Source: Acidimangrovimonas sp. (lineage in GTDB: Bacteria; Pseudomonadota; Alphaproteobacteria; Rhodobacterales; Rhodobacteraceae). From it: a stretch of DNA of 13,037 bases. Made by a program: the position numbers and the translations under genes. The stretch covers positions 1 through 13,037 of the forward strand of contig JASBUM010000171.1 in NCBI GenBank assembly GCA_030147905.1, written 5' to 3'. A model generated the notes under the pieces. That model saw nothing but the letters and a program-made list of their open reading frames with translations. It did no database searches and was not told where the DNA came from. Position 1 is the stretch's first letter. Each line of letters begins with the position of its first letter. Positions 1-7,403 of this stretch are shown piece after piece.

Positions 1-306
1 GGCGCCCGCGTCCCGAGCCCTGCGTGCCTCGGCAAGCACCTGGCCCACATCCATCATCTTGGCGGCCGCGAGCGTCGAGCCGTTGCGCGCCGACTGGCTG
101 CAATAGCTGCAATCCTCCGGACAGCCGCCGGTCTTGATCGACAGCAGCCGGCTTTGCTGAATCCGGTTGGGGTCGAAATGCCTGCGGTGGACGCCCTGCG
201 CCTGAAACAGCAGGTTCATGAACGGCTGCGCATATAGCGCCTCGGCCTCGACCCGGGTCCAGTCATGGCGGCTGCGGCCCGTCGATCCCGTGGTGTCTGC
301 CTGCAT
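1..306 (-). CDS. bioB: Biotin synthase BioB, N-terminal part (runs off the window)
   Basis: BioB is the radical-SAM enzyme that inserts sulfur into dethiobiotin in the last step of biotin synthesis, in the cytoplasm. Only the first 102 codons are present. Residues 61-69 read GCPEDCSYC, the Cys-x3-Cys-x2-Cys motif (C62, C66, C69) that holds the radical-SAM [4Fe-4S] cluster, inside the BioB-typical stretch from KTGGCPEDC to QSAR. The preceding RLLSIKTGG and following [14 protein letters not shown] also fit the family. The ATG at 306 was chosen. An in-frame ATG at 318 exists, but it would leave no spacing after the AAGGA ribosome-binding site, which lies 11 nt before the ATG at 306. The gene is on the same strand as bioR, with 103 bp between, and two exact BioR boxes lie upstream. 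The rest of the gene, and any bioFDA genes, would lie to the left of the window. Confidence 0.95.
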   Translation of the reverse strand, partial: MQADTTGSTGRSRHDWTRVEAEALYAQPFMNLLFQAQGVHRRHFDPNRIQQSRLLSIKTGGCPEDCSYCSQSARNGSTLAAAKMMDVGQVLAEARRARDAGA

Positions 307-327
307 GACCTGCCCCATCCTTCAATT

Positions 328-337
328 TTATCTATAA
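328..337. promoter_or_regulatory. BioR operator upstream of bioB (proximal box)
   Basis: The 10-mer TTATCTATAA matches the established BioR-box consensus TTATMKATAA exactly. It ends 22 bp upstream of the bioB ATG, in an AT-rich patch that contrasts with the GC-rich surroundings and probably includes the bioB -10 region, so bound BioR should block transcription. One helical turn further upstream, 338-347 (TAATAGATTC) is a 7/10 match in the opposite orientation. Together they form a perfect inverted repeat ATCTAT-N4-ATAGAT at 330-345. That this is an operator follows from known BioR biology and the adjacent bioR gene; occupancy is inferred. Confidence 0.85.
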
Positions 338-369
338 TAATAGATTCACTAGGGGTGCAGGTTTTCGGA

Positions 370-379
370 AAATCTATGA
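370..379. promoter_or_regulatory. Possible degenerate BioR site
   Basis: The sequence AAATCTATGA keeps the ATCTAT core and matches TTATCTATAA at 7 of 10 positions. It lies almost midway between the two exact boxes: centre distances are 42 bp to the proximal box and 40 bp to the distal one, close to four helical turns each. The match alone is weak; the spacing is the reason for listing it. Confidence 0.3.
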
Positions 380-409
380 TTCGTCTAGATGCGCCGGCCC
401 GATTTTAAA

Positions 410-419
410 TTATCTATAA
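410..419. promoter_or_regulatory. BioR operator overlapping the bioR stop codon (distal box)
   Basis: This is a second exact TTATCTATAA, centred 82 bp from the proximal box. On the minus strand it contains the last codons of bioR and its TAA stop (Tyr-Arg-stop), so the operator is part of the regulator's coding sequence. It lies 104-113 bp upstream of the bioB start. It could cooperate with the proximal box by looping, or act as a roadblock to readthrough from bioR into bioB; both roles are inferred. Confidence 0.75.
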
Positions 420-1054
420 TTCGTGGAAAGCCGATAGCCGCGCCGGATATGCCGCGCCAGATGGGCGGCCGCCAGATCGGCGTCGCGCGCCTGCAACGCC
501 GCCACGATCGCCTTGTGGTCGCGATCTTCGCGCGGCAGCGGCAGCGGGCGCCGGGAATCGAGCATTCGGGTCATCCGCCCGGCCGAGGCCTGCAGCCGCT
601 CGATCGTCTCCATCAGCCGCGGCATCGGACAATGTTCGATCAGCAGGCGATGAAAGGCCCGATTGGCGGCCTGCCAATCCTCCTGACTGAGCGCCTCGCT
701 ACAGGCAAGATCGGCCCGCGTCAGCGCCGCCAGATGTTCCGCCGGAAAGTGACCTGCCGCGTGGCGCAGGGCCAGCGCCTCCAGCTCGGCGCGCATCTCG
801 ACGATCTCGTAGAGCGCCTCGCGCGAGACGGTCGCGACGCGGACGCCCCGTCGCGGCAGGCTCTCGGCCAGCCCCTCGGCCTCGAGCCGACGCAGGGCCT
901 CGCGCACCGGGACATGGCTGGCCCCGAAGGCGGCGGCGATCTCGTCCTGCCGCAGCCGGGCGCCGGCGGCAAGTTCACCCGCGAGAATGCGCCGCGAGAG
1001 GTCATCGAAAATCCGGCCGGCCAGGGTCGGGGCGGGGTTGTGTCTTGTCGTCAT
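410..1054 (-). CDS. bioR: GntR/FadR-family biotin regulator BioR
   Basis: This 214-residue cytoplasmic regulator probably represses biotin synthesis or uptake genes. Residues 10-74 form a GntR winged helix: LRQDEIAAAFGASHVPVREA holds the recognition helix, followed by LRRLEAEGLAE and the wing LPRRGVRVA. Residues about 80-205 form an all-helical FCD domain, with candidate metal or ligand residues H135 (NRAFH), H180 (DRDH), H198 and H202. The ATG at 1054 has a strong GGAAGG ribosome-binding site at 1059-1064, 4 nt upstream. The assignment to BioR rather than another FadR-type protein rests on the adjacent bioB and the two exact BioR boxes. No exact BioR box lies upstream of its own start, so direct autorepression is not evident from the sequence. 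A 16-bp tandem repeat begins about 66 bp upstream of the start codon. Confidence 0.88.
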   Translation of the reverse strand: MTTRHNPAPTLAGRIFDDLSRRILAGELAAGARLRQDEIAAAFGASHVPVREALRRLEAEGLAESLPRRGVRVATVSREALYEIVEMRAELEALALRHAAGHFPAEHLAALTRADLACSEALSQEDWQAANRAFHRLLIEHCPMPRLMETIERLQASAGRMTRMLDSRRPLPLPREDRDHKAIVAALQARDADLAAAHLARHIRRGYRLSTNYR

Positions 1055-1120
1055 TTCACCTTCCTACGCCGCGAGATGAACGCTGTCCACGCGACCGCGC
1101 ACCTGCCATGCGGCCTGCCC

Positions 1121-1194
1121 CACCCGCCATGCCGCGCACCCGCCGTGCCGTGCACCCGCCGTGCCTTACACCCGCCGTGCCTTACACCCGCCGG
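1121..1194. repeat. 16-bp tandem repeat, about 4.6 copies
   Basis: Successive 16-bp units start at 1121, 1137, 1153, 1169 and 1185 (the last partial). All begin CACCCGCC. Units 3 and 4 are identical (CACCCGCCGTGCCTTA), and units 1 and 2 differ from them at a few positions. A more decayed unit starts near 1100. The 16-bp period is not a multiple of three, so this is not a coding repeat. It lies 67-140 bp upstream of the bioR start and just before a membrane-protein remnant. Its role is unknown; a variable-number repeat made by slippage is the simplest explanation. Confidence 0.85.
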
Positions 1195-1217
1195 ATCTCA
1201 AAGCCGCCGACAAGCCC

Positions 1218-1610
1218 GACGAGGTCGCCGAGGCTTTCACCATGGTTCTCGCCGCCGCGTTGACGCGAAGCTGGTGCTTCGCGTTGGCCGGCCCGCAGCC
1301 GTGCCGGGGCTGCTTGCCGCTCCGGTGGTGATCTTCGGCCCGCTCTTCGCGCTCATCCCGCTGGAGCCGCTCCAGTTCGTGATCGGCCCCAGATGGTCCT
1401 GATCGCAATGCGCCGGCTCCGGAAGACGATCCTGCGCGCCCCGGGTCATATCGCGCTTCATGACGAAGAGGCCGCCTTCGGCACGGAGACCGACGCGCCC
1501 ACGCGGCGCGCCGCCGACCGGCGTGCGGATTGGCCGGGGGGAGCGGCGGCGTTCGAGGCCGTGCTGCCGGACGGTGTCGAAGAGGTCATTCGCGCGCTCA
1601 GCTTGCGGCA
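1218..1610 (+). pseudogene. Remnant of a multi-pass membrane protein (COG4280-like), frameshifted
   Basis: Three reading frames in succession carry pieces that join into one protein-like sequence. Frame A (from 1218) reads DEVAEAFTMVLAAALTRSW then CFALAG. Frame B (about 1300-1390) reads VIFGPLFALIPLEPLQFVIG. Frame C (from 1393) reads RRLRKTILRAPGHIALHDEE, then DRRADWPGGAAAFEAVLPDG. From memory, the order and motifs match a bacterial family of integral membrane proteins (COG4280, sometimes labelled TMEM165/GDT1-like), which contain LIPLxxLQxVIG, WLRKAILRAxGxIALHDE and DWLxxxAAFKAVLLEGLEV. At least two frameshifts are needed, near 1295 and 1388. The hydrophobic stretch after VIG appears shortened, and the C-terminal half of the family is missing. 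The N-terminus before 1218 is unclear. The family name is from recognition without a search; that the DNA is a decayed coding sequence is the firmer claim. Confidence 0.6.
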
Positions 1611-1650
1611 CCTGCCCCGCGCAGATCCCGCCACGCGCCCCGATTCACAA

Positions 1651-1676
1651 GCCCGCCTCGCCGCCCCGCGGCGGGC
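1651..1676 (-). terminator. GC-rich hairpin after the efflux operon (weak terminator candidate)
   Basis: GCCCGCC at 1651-1657 pairs perfectly with GGCGGGC at 1670-1676 around a 12-nt loop. Read on the minus strand, it begins about 30 nt after the outer-membrane channel gene's stop and is followed by TTGTG rather than a proper T tract. It could terminate the efflux operon or simply reflect high GC. A 12-nt direct repeat, CGGGCGAACGCG, lies at 1672-1683 and 1692-1703, between this hairpin and the gene. Confidence 0.3.
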
Positions 1677-1706
1677 GAACGCGGACGACCACGGGCGAAC
1701 GCGCAG

Positions 1707-3086
1707 CTAGGCGCCGCCGCCGACGGCCAGGCCGATCCCCCAGCCGCGCCCGACCGCGACCTGAAGCGTGGCCCAGCTGTTGGCGAGCGACTGCTCGGCG
1801 CTGGCAAGGGTCAGCTGCGCGCTGGTCAGGGCGCGTTCATTGGTCAGCAGGTCGATCAGCGTCGTCGCGCCGGCCCGGTAGGTGTCGCGCGACAACGATA
1901 CCGCCCGTTCATAGGCGGCGACCGCGTCGCGCGCCGTCGATACCGAACGGCCCGCGCGGATATAGGCGGACTCGGCCGCCTGCACGTCCTGCACCGCCTT
2001 CAGCACGGCGGATTTCCACGACAGTTCCGCCTCCCGCGCCGCACTGATCTTCGCGTCGGCATTGGCGGCAAGCACCGGCTGGTTCAACAGGGGCTGCAAC
2101 AGCGACGGCCCGAAGCTCCAGGTCGTCACGGTCGAGAGGGTGATGGTTCCACCGAGGCTGATCGACGGCAGACGCGCGGCTTCGGCCACCCCCACAGCGG
2201 CCACCGCGGCGGCGTAGCTGCGCTCGGCCGCGCGGATGTCGGGCCGGTTGCGCAAGAGATCCGCGGGCACGCCCGGCGCGGTGTTGACCCGCGGGGAGGG
2301 CTGGGCAGCACCCCGGTTCATCGCCGCCAGGAGGGGCCCCGCGGGCTCTGCCAACAGAGTGGCCATGGCATAGACGGCCGCATAATATCCGCTCTCGAAG
2401 GTCGGAAGCGAGGTGCGCGACTGCGCCAGCGCGGCCTCGGCGGTGGCCACGTCCAGCTCGGTCGCGGTGCCTGCCTTCAGCTGCTCGCGGACGATCTTCA
2501 GCGTATCCTCGCGCGATCGTATGGTCGCCCGCGTAAGCGCGGCGGCAGACTGGTAGTAGCGGGCATTGACGTAATTGGTCACGAGGCTCGACAGGAAGGC
2601 GAGCCGCGCCGTGCCGACATCGAGCTTGCGCGCCTGGAGACTGGCCAGCGCGGCCTCGCGGTTGCGTCGGGCACCACCAAAGAGATCGAGCACCAGCGAC
2701 GGGCTCGTGGTCAGCTGGTCGCGGGTCTTGGTCGGGACCGTGCTGCCGCCGGTCTCGGCGCTGGAGAGGGCGAGATTGCCACTGAGCAGCGCCGCCGGCC
2801 CGGCGGTGCGCAGGGTGGCCTGCGCCTCGCCGACCCGCTCCACCGCGAGCCTGATCGACAGGTTCTGCGCCAGCCCCTGGCCGACGAGCCGGTCAAGCAG
2901 CGGGTCGCGGTAATCGCGCCACCAGGTCTGGCTGGCCACGTTCCCGGCCGAAGCAGCGCCGCCCTCGACATAGGCGGCAGGCAGGGCGATGGTGGGCGCG
3001 GTATAGTCGGGTCCTGCGGCGCAGCCCGCAAGGGCCGGCACCAACAACAGCGACAACAGGCGCGCAGGCCGCAGCGGCTGGGTCAT
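1707..3086 (-). CDS. RND efflux outer-membrane channel lipoprotein (NodT/OprM family)
   Basis: This 459-residue TolC-like channel carries drugs across the outer membrane for the upstream pump. The N-terminus is a lipoprotein signal: positive residues to 9, a hydrophobic run LLSLLLVPA, and the lipobox LAGC with the lipidated cysteine at C22. The mature protein starts AAGPDY, typical of this family. Two outer-membrane efflux repeats follow. The second begins near residue 274 with PADLLRNRPDIRAAERS, the NodT-family signature, and near the end is AGATTLIDLLTNERAL. Length is normal for the family. The ATG overlaps the pump's TGA by 4 nt (ATGA), so translation is probably coupled. It is the last gene of the three-gene operon; a possible terminator hairpin follows. 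Confidence 0.93.
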   Translation of the reverse strand: MTQPLRPARLLSLLLVPALAGCAAGPDYTAPTIALPAAYVEGGAASAGNVASQTWWRDYRDPLLDRLVGQGLAQNLSIRLAVERVGEAQATLRTAGPAALLSGNLALSSAETGGSTVPTKTRDQLTTSPSLVLDLFGGARRNREAALASLQARKLDVGTARLAFLSSLVTNYVNARYYQSAAALTRATIRSREDTLKIVREQLKAGTATELDVATAEAALAQSRTSLPTFESGYYAAVYAMATLLAEPAGPLLAAMNRGAAQPSPRVNTAPGVPADLLRNRPDIRAAERSYAAAVAAVGVAEAARLPSISLGGTITLSTVTTWSFGPSLLQPLLNQPVLAANADAKISAAREAELSWKSAVLKAVQDVQAAESAYIRAGRSVSTARDAVAAYERAVSLSRDTYRAGATTLIDLLTNERALTSAQLTLASAEQSLANSWATLQVAVGRGWGIGLAVGGGA

Positions 3087-6000
3087 GGGATCTCCGGTTT
3101 CGGCTTGAAGGAAAGTGCCCTGGTCAGGCGCATGATGAGAACATAGAATCCCGGCACGAGGAAGATCCCGATGACGGTCGAGGCCAGCATGCCGCCCAGC
3201 ACGCCGATGCCGATCGCGTTCTGCGCCGCCGCCCCGGCGCCCGAGGCGGTGGCGAGCGGAAGCACCCCCAGCATGAAGGCGAAGGAGGTCATCAGGATCG
3301 GCCGCAGCCGCAGCCCGGCGGCCTCGACCGCGGCTTCCAGCGCGTCGCGCCCCTGCCTTCGAAGATGTTCGGCGAATTCCACGATCAGGATCGAGTTGCG
3401 CGCCGCCAGGCCGATCGTCGTGAGCGCGCCCACCTTGAAATAGACATCGTCGGACTGACCGGCGAGATAGGCCGCGGCCACCGCACCCAGCATGCCCACC
3501 GGCACAGCCAGCATCACCGCGAAGGGGATCGACCAGCTTTCGTAAAGTGCGGCCAGCGCCAGGAACACCACCAGCACCGACAGCGCGTAAAGCAGCGGCG
3601 CCTGTGCGCCCGACTGGCGTTCCTGATAGCTGAGCCCGGTCCAGGCGGTGCCGTAGCCGCCCGGCAGCTGCGCCACGAGCTTTTCCATCTCGGCCATCGC
3701 CTGACCCGAAGAATAGCCCGGCCCGGCCGAGCCCGAGACCTGCACCGCCGATACCGCGTCATAGCGTTCCAGCCTCGGCGCCGCCGGCTTCCACGAGGTG
3801 GTGACGAAGGACGAGAAGGGAACCATCTCTCCCTTCGTGTTGCGCGCATACCACGCCAGGATGTCCTTGGGCTGCATCCGGTAGGGCGCGTCGCCCTGCA
3901 CGATGACCGGGCGCAATTGCGAGCCGAGAAGAAAGTCGTTGACGTTGCGGCCGGCGAAGATCACCGACAGCATCGCGTTGATGTCGGAAAGGTTGAGCCC
4001 GTAGCTCTCGGCCTTCTGCTGATCGATCTGGATCTGCAATGCGGCCTCGGCGCGGGTCGAATCCGCCCGGACCGAGGAAAGGATCGGATCCCTGGCCGCG
4101 GTCTCGACCAGCCGGTTCGCGGCGTCGATCAGCGCGGTGCTGCCGTTGCCGGCCTGATCGATCAGATACATCGTGAAGCCGCCCGAATTGCCCAGACCGC
4201 GGATGGCGGGCGGCTCGACGGCGAATACCTGCCCCGAACGGATGGATCGGAAATAGCCGTTCGCACGGCGCGCCACCGCCGCGGCCGACAGGTCGGGATG
4301 GCCCGCGCGCTGGGAAAAATCCTTGAGCTTGACGAAGAGCATGGCCCGGTTCTGGCCGCTGGCCCCGAAGCCGAAGCCGAGGGCGGCGAAGGTCGAGGCC
4401 ACGGCATTCTTCTCCCGGGTCAGGTAGAACTGCTCCACCTTCTGGACGGTCGCCAGCGTCTGCTGCGAGGTGGTCCCGTCCGGCAGGGTGATGATGGTCA
4501 TCAGCACGCCCTGGTCCTCGGTCGGCAGGAACGAGGCATTCATCCGCCCGTAGATCGCCCAGGCCGCGCCCAGGATCAGCGCAAACAGAAGCGGCAGCAC
4601 GATCAACCGCCTTGCCACCCCGCCCGCCGAGGCCCGGTAAAGCCCCGTCACCCGATAGAGCCCGCGGTTGAACCAGCGCGCCGGCGCGAAGCGCGGCTCG
4701 CCATGGGATTTCAGCAGCCGCGCGCAAAGCACCGGCGACAGGATCACCGCGACCGCAAGCGAAAGGGTCATCGCCGTGACGATGGTGATCGAGAACTGCC
4801 GGTAGATCACGCCGGTGGCGCCGCCGAAGAAGGCCATCGGCAGGAACACCGCCGAAAGCACCACGTTGATCCCCAGAAGCGCCGAGGTGATCTGCCCCAT
4901 CGACTTGCGGGTGGCGGCCATCGCGGAAAGCTGCTCTTCCTCCATCAGCCGCTGGACGTTCTCGACCACGACGATGGCGTCGTCGACAAGCAGCCCGATC
5001 GCCAGAACCATCGCGAACATGGTCAGCGTGTTGATCGAATAGCCCGCCGCGTAGAGAACAGCGAAGGTCCCCATCAACACCACCGGCACCGCGATCAGCG
5101 GGATCAGCGTCGCGCGCCAGCTGTGCAGGAAGATCAGCAGCACGAAGAACACGAGGACAACCGCCTCGATCAGCGTCTGGTAGACCTGCCGGATCGACAG
5201 CTGCACGAAGGGCGAGGTATCGTAGGCGATGCGGAATTCGCTTCCGGCCGGCAGCGCCGGCGCAAGGCGCGCCAGCGTCGCCTTGACCGCGGCCGCGGTA
5301 GCGATGGCGTTGGCCCCGGTTTCCAGCTGCACGCCGAAGCCCGCCGCCGGCTGCCCCGAAAACCGCGCGCCCCCGCCATAGCTTTCCTGCCCGATCGACA
5401 CGCGCGCCACGTCGCCCAGCCGCACGCTGGCGCCGTCGCTCGTGGTCTTGAGCAGGATGTTCTCGAACGCGCCCACGGTCTTGAGCTGGCTCTGCGCGGT
5501 GATCGTGGCGGTGAACTGCTGCCCGGTCACCGTCGGCTGCGCGCCGAGCGAGCCCACCGAGACGTTGGTATTCTGCGCCGAGACCGCGGCGACCACGTCA
5601 TTGGGGGTCAGCTGATAGCGGGCCAGCGCCAGCGGATCGAGCCAGATCCGCATCGCGTAGCCCGCACCGAAGACATGCACGCCCCCCACGCCCGCGGTAC
5701 GCTCGATCGGGCTTTTCACCACATTGGTCAGGATATTGCCCAGTTCGGCCGTCGTCTGCTTGCCATCGGTCGAGACCAGCGACCCCACCAGCAGGATCGA
5801 CGACGAGCGGCGCGTGACCGAGACGCCGCCGGTCTGGACCGACGACGGCAATTGCCGCTCTACCCGGGCGACTTCGGTCTGCACGTCGTTCTGGGCGGTG
5901 ATCGGATCGACCGATTGCGCGAAGGTGACGGTGATCGAGGAAGAGCCCTGGGTGGAGCTGCTTTCCATGTAGATCATGCCGTTCAGGCCGGTCAGCCCGT

Positions 6001-6199
6001 CCTCGATGACGCGGGTCACCGAATTCTCGACCGTTTCGGCGGAGGCGCCCGGATAGCTCGCCGAGATATGCACCTCGGTCGGTGCGATCGACGGATACTG
6101 GGTGATCGGCAGAAGGTTGATCGCGGCAACCCCGGCCAGCACCGTCATGATCGCAAGCACCCAGGCGAAGACCGGGCGCGTGATGAAAAACGTGCCCAT
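3083..6199 (-). CDS. RND multidrug efflux pump, inner-membrane HAE1 subunit (AcrB/MexB type)
   Basis: This 1038-residue proton-driven drug transporter works as a trimer with the adaptor and channel encoded beside it. It starts MGTFFITRPVFAWVLAI, the usual N-terminus of the family (first membrane helix). The frame is open for 23 more codons upstream, but that extension is Pro/Arg-rich, overlaps the adaptor gene and is unlike the family, so the ATG at 6199 was chosen, 4 bp after the adaptor stop. Membrane helix 4 carries the proton-relay pair D406-D407 (GLLVDDAIVVVENV). Helix 10 reads GLAARNSILIVEFA, with R934 where AcrB has the relay lysine K940. The helix-11 stretch RLRPILMTS is normal. Two large periplasmic loops (about residues 30-335 and 560-870) form the porter and docking domains. 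Substrates cannot be told from sequence. The last base triplet overlaps the start of the channel gene. Confidence 0.95.
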   Translation of the reverse strand: MGTFFITRPVFAWVLAIMTVLAGVAAINLLPITQYPSIAPTEVHISASYPGASAETVENSVTRVIEDGLTGLNGMIYMESSSTQGSSSITVTFAQSVDPITAQNDVQTEVARVERQLPSSVQTGGVSVTRRSSSILLVGSLVSTDGKQTTAELGNILTNVVKSPIERTAGVGGVHVFGAGYAMRIWLDPLALARYQLTPNDVVAAVSAQNTNVSVGSLGAQPTVTGQQFTATITAQSQLKTVGAFENILLKTTSDGASVRLGDVARVSIGQESYGGGARFSGQPAAGFGVQLETGANAIATAAAVKATLARLAPALPAGSEFRIAYDTSPFVQLSIRQVYQTLIEAVVLVFFVLLIFLHSWRATLIPLIAVPVVLMGTFAVLYAAGYSINTLTMFAMVLAIGLLVDDAIVVVENVQRLMEEEQLSAMAATRKSMGQITSALLGINVVLSAVFLPMAFFGGATGVIYRQFSITIVTAMTLSLAVAVILSPVLCARLLKSHGEPRFAPARWFNRGLYRVTGLYRASAGGVARRLIVLPLLFALILGAAWAIYGRMNASFLPTEDQGVLMTIITLPDGTTSQQTLATVQKVEQFYLTREKNAVASTFAALGFGFGASGQNRAMLFVKLKDFSQRAGHPDLSAAAVARRANGYFRSIRSGQVFAVEPPAIRGLGNSGGFTMYLIDQAGNGSTALIDAANRLVETAARDPILSSVRADSTRAEAALQIQIDQQKAESYGLNLSDINAMLSVIFAGRNVNDFLLGSQLRPVIVQGDAPYRMQPKDILAWYARNTKGEMVPFSSFVTTSWKPAAPRLERYDAVSAVQVSGSAGPGYSSGQAMAEMEKLVAQLPGGYGTAWTGLSYQERQSGAQAPLLYALSVLVVFLALAALYESWSIPFAVMLAVPVGMLGAVAAAYLAGQSDDVYFKVGALTTIGLAARNSILIVEFAEHLRRQGRDALEAAVEAAGLRLRPILMTSFAFMLGVLPLATASGAGAAAQNAIGIGVLGGMLASTVIGIFLVPGFYVLIMRLTRALSFKPKPEIP

Positions 6200-6203
6200 C
6201 GCT

Positions 6204-7403
6204 TCAGTTCCCGGACTTCGAGGCCGCCGGCGCGGCGGCGGCGGGTTTGGCCTTGTCGGTGACCACACCGTCGGCCGATATGCTGACCGGCACCGTCTTG
6301 ACCTTGGCGCCGTCGCGCAGCCGCGTCAGCCCGTCGACGATCAGCAGGTCGCCCGCCTTGACGCCGCCGGTCACGATCCAGGAATTGCCGTAGGTGCCGC
6401 TGGTGGTCAGCGTCACCTTCCGGGCAATGCCGCCTGCGGCCACGAAGGCGTTCAGTGCCCCGTCGGGCGCACGCGTGGTCGGCCCCTGCGGCACGAGGAT
6501 CGCCTTGACCGACCCCAGCGTCACCTTCACCCGCAGGAACATCCCCGGAAGGATGCGCCGTTCCGGGTTGTCGAAGCGGAAACGGAAGGTGGTGGTTCCG
6601 GTCGAGGTCGAGACCTCCGAGCCAAGCGCCACGAGCGTGCCCTTGCCGCTGAAATCGGGGCCGCTGTCGAAGGCGAGCGTGACCTGCAGCTTCTCGCCCG
6701 TGCTCAGCTTGCCCGCCTCGATCTCGTTGCGCACCTCGTTGATGCGCCGGATCGATTCCTCGACATCGACATAGATCGGATCGAGCCGCGTCACGGTCGT
6801 CAAGGCGGTGGTCTGGTTCGCGGTGACCAGCGCGCCCACCGACACGCTGGAGACCCCGGCCACGCCGGTGATCGGGCTTGTGACCTCGGTGCGCTGAAGG
6901 TTGAGCTGCGCGGTATCGAGCGCGGCCTTTGCCGACAGCAGGCTGGCCCGCGCCTGGGCCACCGTCACCTCGGCGCTGCTGACCTGCTGGGCGGTGACGC
7001 CCTTGTTCTCCAGCGCCTTGTAGCGGTTCAGCGTGGCCTGCGAATTGGACAGGTTGGCCTGAGCCTGGGCCACCGCCGCCCGCGCCGCGTCGGCCTGGGC
7101 CTGGTAATCGCCGCCGTCGATGCGGAACAGGACCGCGCCCTTCGCGACCCGATGCCCGGGCTTGTAGGGGATGGCGTCGATCACCCCCTCGACACGCGGA
7201 CGGATGGCGACCTGTTCATAGGCGACCGCGCGGCCGGGCAGCGTGACCTGATAGGGCACCTGCGCCTCGCGCAGCGTCACCACGCCCACTTCGGCCGGAC
7301 CGGCGGGCGCCGCCCCCCGCCTGAACTGGGCAAGCGCGGGCGATGCCGCGATGATGATCGTGGCACAGCCCCACAGGGCGGCCCGGCGGGCGATGTGAGT
7401 CAC
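6204..7403 (-). CDS. RND efflux periplasmic adaptor (membrane fusion protein)
   Basis: This 399-residue AcrA/MexA-type adaptor bridges pump and channel in the periplasm. It starts with GTG at 7403, with GGGGA 8 nt upstream as ribosome-binding site. Residues 1-25 are a Sec signal peptide ending SPALA before Q26. There is no lipobox, so the protein is probably not lipidated, unlike AcrA. Domains in order: the first half of a lipoyl domain (about 65-98, RPRVEGVIDAIPYKPGHRVA), an alpha-helical hairpin (about 100-168, Ala/Gln-rich), the second half of the lipoyl domain (about 170-205, TEVTSPITGVAG), a beta-barrel (about 209-300), a membrane-proximal domain (about 302-372), then an Ala/Lys/Pro-rich tail. 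It is the first gene of the operon. No TetR or LysR regulator gene lies next to it, so control of the operon is not evident here. Confidence 0.94.
   Translation of the reverse strand: MTHIARRAALWGCATIIIAASPALAQFRRGAAPAGPAEVGVVTLREAQVPYQVTLPGRAVAYEQVAIRPRVEGVIDAIPYKPGHRVAKGAVLFRIDGGDYQAQADAARAAVAQAQANLSNSQATLNRYKALENKGVTAQQVSSAEVTVAQARASLLSAKAALDTAQLNLQRTEVTSPITGVAGVSSVSVGALVTANQTTALTTVTRLDPIYVDVEESIRRINEVRNEIEAGKLSTGEKLQVTLAFDSGPDFSGKGTLVALGSEVSTSTGTTTFRFRFDNPERRILPGMFLRVKVTLGSVKAILVPQGPTTRAPDGALNAFVAAGGIARKVTLTTSGTYGNSWIVTGGVKAGDLLIVDGLTRLRDGAKVKTVPVSISADGVVTDKAKPAAAAPAASKSGN

Noticed and set aside
389..1402. A 337-codon open frame on the plus strand across bioR
   Set aside because: It is antisense to bioR for most of its length. 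Only its last part, about 1300-1390, carries real motifs, and those belong to the frameshifted membrane-protein remnant.
1530..3146. A 538-codon open frame on the plus strand
   Set aside because: It is antisense to the outer-membrane channel gene, with low-complexity Arg/Gly composition and no domains.
3365..6262. A 965-codon open frame on the plus strand
   Set aside because: It is antisense to the RND pump gene and rich in Arg, His, Gln and Asp, as expected for the complement of a GC-rich gene.
6200..6268. A longer start for the RND pump (23 extra codons)
   Set aside because: The extension is Pro/Arg-rich, overlaps the adaptor's end and is absent from the family. The internal ATG gives the standard N-terminus.
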